Source: an uncultured Bacilli bacterium
Lineage (GTDB): Bacteria > Bacillota_I > Bacilli_A > RF39 > UBA660
Assembly: GCA_934148875.1 (NCBI GenBank)
Contig: CAKPDJ010000053.1
Span: forward strand, 1 to 8,981
Direction: 5' to 3'
Length of the DNA: 8,981 nt
Shown: positions 6,649 through 8,981 of the stretch, piece after piece
Position numbering within the stretch: the stretch's first letter is position 1
Layout of the letters: every line of letters begins with the position of its first letter
The notes under the pieces: generated by a model
Told to the model about the DNA's origin: nothing
Databases searched by the model: none
The model's input: only the letters and a program-made list of their open reading frames with translations
Program-made: the position numbers and the translations under genes

Positions 6649-8385
6649 ATGAAAAATAAAGGAAAACAAATAGTAATAACAGTATTAGCTATAGTAAGTT
6701 TAATAGTAATAACAGTAGCGGTAAGTTATTCATTCTTTACTTATACAAGAGAAGGAACAACAGAAAATGTAATAAAGTCAGGGTCAATTACATTCTTGTA
6801 TACAGAAGTAAGTAAAGTAGGAAGAGGAATAGAATTAAGTGATGCATATCCAATCTCAGATGAAGAAGGAAAGATACAAACAGGAGAAGGGAAAGTCTTT
6901 GATTTTAAAGTAACTTCAACAACATCTTCATCAACTAGTATTCCATATGAAGTAACAGCAAGAAAGAAAGCAGATTCAACATTAGATGAAGAAGCAGTAA
7001 AAGTATATTTAACAGAAGTAGATGGAGAAGAAAAAGGTATATTATTAGATAAGTATTCAAACTTAGAACAAACAAGTGTAAATGTACCAAGTGGAACAGT
7101 AGAAAAGACAATATATACAGGAATAGTACCAGCAAATAATAGTAATTATGAGAAGAACTTTAGATTAAGAATGTGGATAGATAGTAGTATCGATTTTTCA
7201 CCAGTAAAAGATGAAAGTGGAAATGATATATATCCATACAATAATAAAAAATTTACTTTAACAGTAAATGTATATGCGAATGGAAAAGTAGTAGCAGGAG
7301 AACTAAATACAGATACAACACTAGCAAGTCTAGAATTAACAGGATGTACATTAGAGCCAGCATTTGATAGTAGTATAGAAGAGTATAGTTGCAGTGTTAA
7401 GAATAGTGTTGATACAACCATAATAACAGGAAGTGCAACAAGTAATACTACAAAGATAAGTGGATTAGGAACAAAGAGTTTATCAGTTGGAGATAATACC
7501 TTTATAATAAAAACGTTAGCAGAAAATGGAGATGAGAAGACATATACTGTTAAAGTTAATAGAAAAAAAGTATTACAAAATATATCAATATTTGGAAAAC
7601 AATTTGAAGTTTTAGATGAAGAACCAACCTTAACAACGACCAGTCTAGAAGCAGGAGATGAAGATGGATTATATAAATCAACTGCTACAAATAGTGGAGA
7701 TGCAACATATTATTTTAGAGGAAATGTTGAAAATAACTATGTAAGTTTTGCAGGACAGACATGGAGAATAATTAGGATAAATGAAGATGGAACGATACGT
7801 TTAATAATGCAAGATGGTATTAATAATAATACTAGTTATAAAATTTATACTAGCAGTTATCAGGGATATACTAATATGTATTATTCCAATTCTAAAGCGG
7901 TTTCTTATCTAAAAAGTTGGTATGATACTAATCTTAGTTCATATGGTGATTATATTTATGAATCGGGAAGTTATTGTGAGCAGATGAAAGTTCATGCTTC
8001 CACATATAATAGCGGCGATAGTAATGCAAAGTTAATAGCTGATTATATTCCGGATTTTAGATGCTCAACAGATGCCAATAGCAAAGGTATCATTACTTCA
8101 TCAATAGGACTAATTAGTATTGATGAGGCTCTTTATGCAGGAGCTTATTATCTTAAAGTAAATGATAATTTTTACTTAGCAACAAGTAGTGCAATGTTTA
8201 CAATGTCACCTGCTGGTATTGCTAAGCAGAATGATAATTCTAGCATTTGGAGAATATATAATAATCGTTTGACATATGGAAATGGTTTGGATTATGGTGC
8301 TGTATTAAAACCTGTAATCAACCTTAAATCAGATGTCAAAGCGACAGGCTCAGGAACAAGCTCTAGCCCTTTCATAATTCAATAA
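6649..8385 (+). CDS. Membrane-anchored extracellular protein with cadherin-like domain and cassette-like C-terminal domain
   Basis: A 578-residue surface protein of unknown ligand. Residues 8-28 are a hydrophobic signal/anchor. Residues about 30-215 begin FFTYTREGTTENVIKSGSITF, which resembles the start of TasA/camelysin-type secreted proteins, followed by a beta-rich region. Residues about 222-304 fit a cadherin-like beta-sandwich (LASLELTGCTLEPAF...YTVKVNR) with Cys233 and Cys248 as a possible disulfide. Residues about 352-578 form a C-terminal domain I recognise from many secreted proteins of uncultured Bacillota: YYFRGNVENNYVSFAGQTWRI near its start, IGLISIDEALYAG, FTMSP, then VLKPVINLKSD and a GTSSSPFII end. 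It holds Cys443 and Cys472. This layout recalls the C-type-lectin/formylglycine-enzyme-like fold, but that is inference. Codon use changes along the gene (front half GTA/ATA/GGA almost exclusively, back part ATT/GGT frequent). Flanked by its own promoter and terminator, so monocistronic. No sortase motif. Confidence 0.9.
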   Translation: MKNKGKQIVITVLAIVSLIVITVAVSYSFFTYTREGTTENVIKSGSITFLYTEVSKVGRGIELSDAYPISDEEGKIQTGEGKVFDFKVTSTTSSSTSIPYEVTARKKADSTLDEEAVKVYLTEVDGEEKGILLDKYSNLEQTSVNVPSGTVEKTIYTGIVPANNSNYEKNFRLRMWIDSSIDFSPVKDESGNDIYPYNNKKFTLTVNVYANGKVVAGELNTDTTLASLELTGCTLEPAFDSSIEEYSCSVKNSVDTTIITGSATSNTTKISGLGTKSLSVGDNTFIIKTLAENGDEKTYTVKVNRKKVLQNISIFGKQFEVLDEEPTLTTTSLEAGDEDGLYKSTATNSGDATYYFRGNVENNYVSFAGQTWRIIRINEDGTIRLIMQDGINNNTSYKIYTSSYQGYTNMYYSNSKAVSYLKSWYDTNLSSYGDYIYESGSYCEQMKVHASTYNSGDSNAKLIADYIPDFRCSTDANSKGIITSSIGLISIDEALYAGAYYLKVNDNFYLATSSAMFTMSPAGIAKQNDNSSIWRIYNNRLTYGNGLDYGAVLKPVINLKSDVKATGSGTSSSPFIIQ

Positions 8386-8395
8386 AACATTTTTT

Positions 8396-8437
8396 AAGAA
8401 TTAACTGAATAATTAATAGTTAATTCTTTTTCTTTTT
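8396..8437 (+). terminator. Intrinsic terminator after the 578-residue surface-protein gene
   Basis: AAGAATTAACT (8396-8406) and AGTTAATTCTT (8418-8428) form a perfect 11-bp stem with an 11-base loop, followed by the T-rich TTTCTTTTT run to 8437. It lies 10 bases after the stop codon. Confidence 0.82.
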
Positions 8438-8484
8438 AGTAAATAAATATTTAATATTTTCATATAGTTTATTAAGGTGATTTT

Positions 8485-8981
8485 ATGTTAAAAAAATATA
8501 CTTCATATTTAGGAGTATTAGTACTTGCTTGTTTTAGCTTTTATTATACGGATAGAGCAGTTGATATAGTTAAAAGAAATGATCCTATTATGAAAAGTAT
8601 TGTTGCCAATTCTGAAAAATTTTATATTGACCCTATGAGTGCCATAATTAATCAAGATGAAATGGTGATTGGAATGAATGGTAAAAAGGTAAATATAGAT
8701 AAAAGTTATCAAAATATGAAAAAAATTAATTCCTATAATGAGTCAATGTTAGTTTTTGATGAAGTAATACCTAATATTTCAATAAATAATAATTATGATA
8801 AGTATATAATTAGTGGTAATATCAATCTAAGTAGGGTATCATTAGTTTTTAAAATAGATGATATTTCTTATGTTGATGCAATTAATGATATATTACTTAA
8901 TAAAAATGCAGTAGCTACTTTCTTTATGGACGGAAGTGTTGTAGAGAATAATATGAATAAAGTATTGGAGCTAGTAAGTAA
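8485..8981 (+). CDS. Polysaccharide-deacetylase-like protein, partial (cut by window end)
   Basis: The open frame starts at an ATG 4 bases after AAGGTGA (8474-8480) and runs off the window after 165 codons without a stop. Residues about 4-20 (YTSYLGVLVLACFSFYY) form a membrane anchor, followed by an extracytoplasmic region of about 90 residues with the strings DRAVDIVKRNDPIMK and SAIINQDEMVIGMNGKKVNID. From about residue 118 it resembles the start of a NodB/polysaccharide-deacetylase domain: VSLVFKIDD, then ILLNKNAVATFFMDGSVVENNMNKVLELVS, where family members have a TFDDG motif followed by KATFF(V/I)xG. Here the TFDDG position reads VFKID, so the catalytic base and a metal ligand seem absent. 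Such a protein would act on cell-wall or surface glycans, or be an inactive relative. The rest of the domain, including the HxxxH metal motif, is outside the window. A TATAGT box at 8463-8468 could be a -10 but has no -35. Confidence 0.75.
   Translation, partial: MLKKYTSYLGVLVLACFSFYYTDRAVDIVKRNDPIMKSIVANSEKFYIDPMSAIINQDEMVIGMNGKKVNIDKSYQNMKKINSYNESMLVFDEVIPNISINNNYDKYIISGNINLSRVSLVFKIDDISYVDAINDILLNKNAVATFFMDGSVVENNMNKVLELVS

Noticed and set aside
7800..8385. Diversity-generating retroelement variable region
   Set aside because: No reverse transcriptase, template repeat or accessory gene is in the window, and variation cannot be judged from one sequence; kept only as a test under the GC-island finding.
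8518..8712. Antisense open frame near the right end
   Set aside because: It lies opposite a + strand frame with a good ribosome binding site, membrane anchor and recognisable domain, and has no family resemblance itself.
1..8981. Use of the Mycoplasma-type code (TGA as Trp)
   Set aside because: The HD gene ends cleanly with TGA before the pnp ribosome binding site and all Trp codons in recognised genes are TGG.

Overview
The window looks like chromosome from a very AT-rich Gram-positive bacterium of the Bacillota, most likely an uncultured gut-type Bacilli or Mollicutes-related lineage. This is inferred from the strong A/T-ending codon bias, AGGAGG-type ribosome binding sites, U-tailed intrinsic terminators, a sortase-type surface protein and the cassette-like secreted protein at the right. 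TGA is used as a stop (the HD-domain gene ends in TGA) and every Trp is TGG, so the Mycoplasma/Spiroplasma code is not in use. All recognised genes lie on the + strand.

Layout. (1) 143-1864 encodes a secreted multi-domain surface protein: signal peptide, beta-helix/carbohydrate-binding-like region, FIVAR-like helical module, InlB-type repeat, X2-like Ig module and a C-terminal NPSTG sorting signal. (2) 1919-5171 is the RNA-metabolism block: a promoter and structured leader, rpsO (ribosomal protein S15), a terminator, an HD-domain phosphohydrolase gene, then pnp (PNPase) ending in a terminator. rpsO and pnp are often adjacent; here an HD hydrolase sits between them. (3) 5182-6556 is a compact two-gene unit, a LemA-family protein and a TPM-domain membrane protein (YgcG-like), with its own promoter and terminator. 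(4) 6576-8437 is a monocistronic unit for a 578-residue membrane-anchored extracellular protein with a cadherin-like domain and a C-terminal domain common in uncultured Bacillota. (5) 8485 to the window edge is the start of a polysaccharide-deacetylase-like protein whose first catalytic motif looks degenerate.

The most interesting signals are three. The rpsO leader can fold as a three-way junction that competes with a pairing that masks the Shine-Dalgarno sequence, a candidate S15 autoregulatory switch. The gene at 6649-8385 changes codon usage sharply from front to back and ends in a local GC island, suggesting a mosaic surface protein built by cassette exchange. The truncated NodB-like protein has KI where the catalytic DD pair is expected. 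No mobile element, CRISPR array, tRNA or rRNA is visible, and no gap between genes exceeds about 165 bases. I do not see a complete new multi-gene system here; most of the window is recognisable housekeeping and surface biology.
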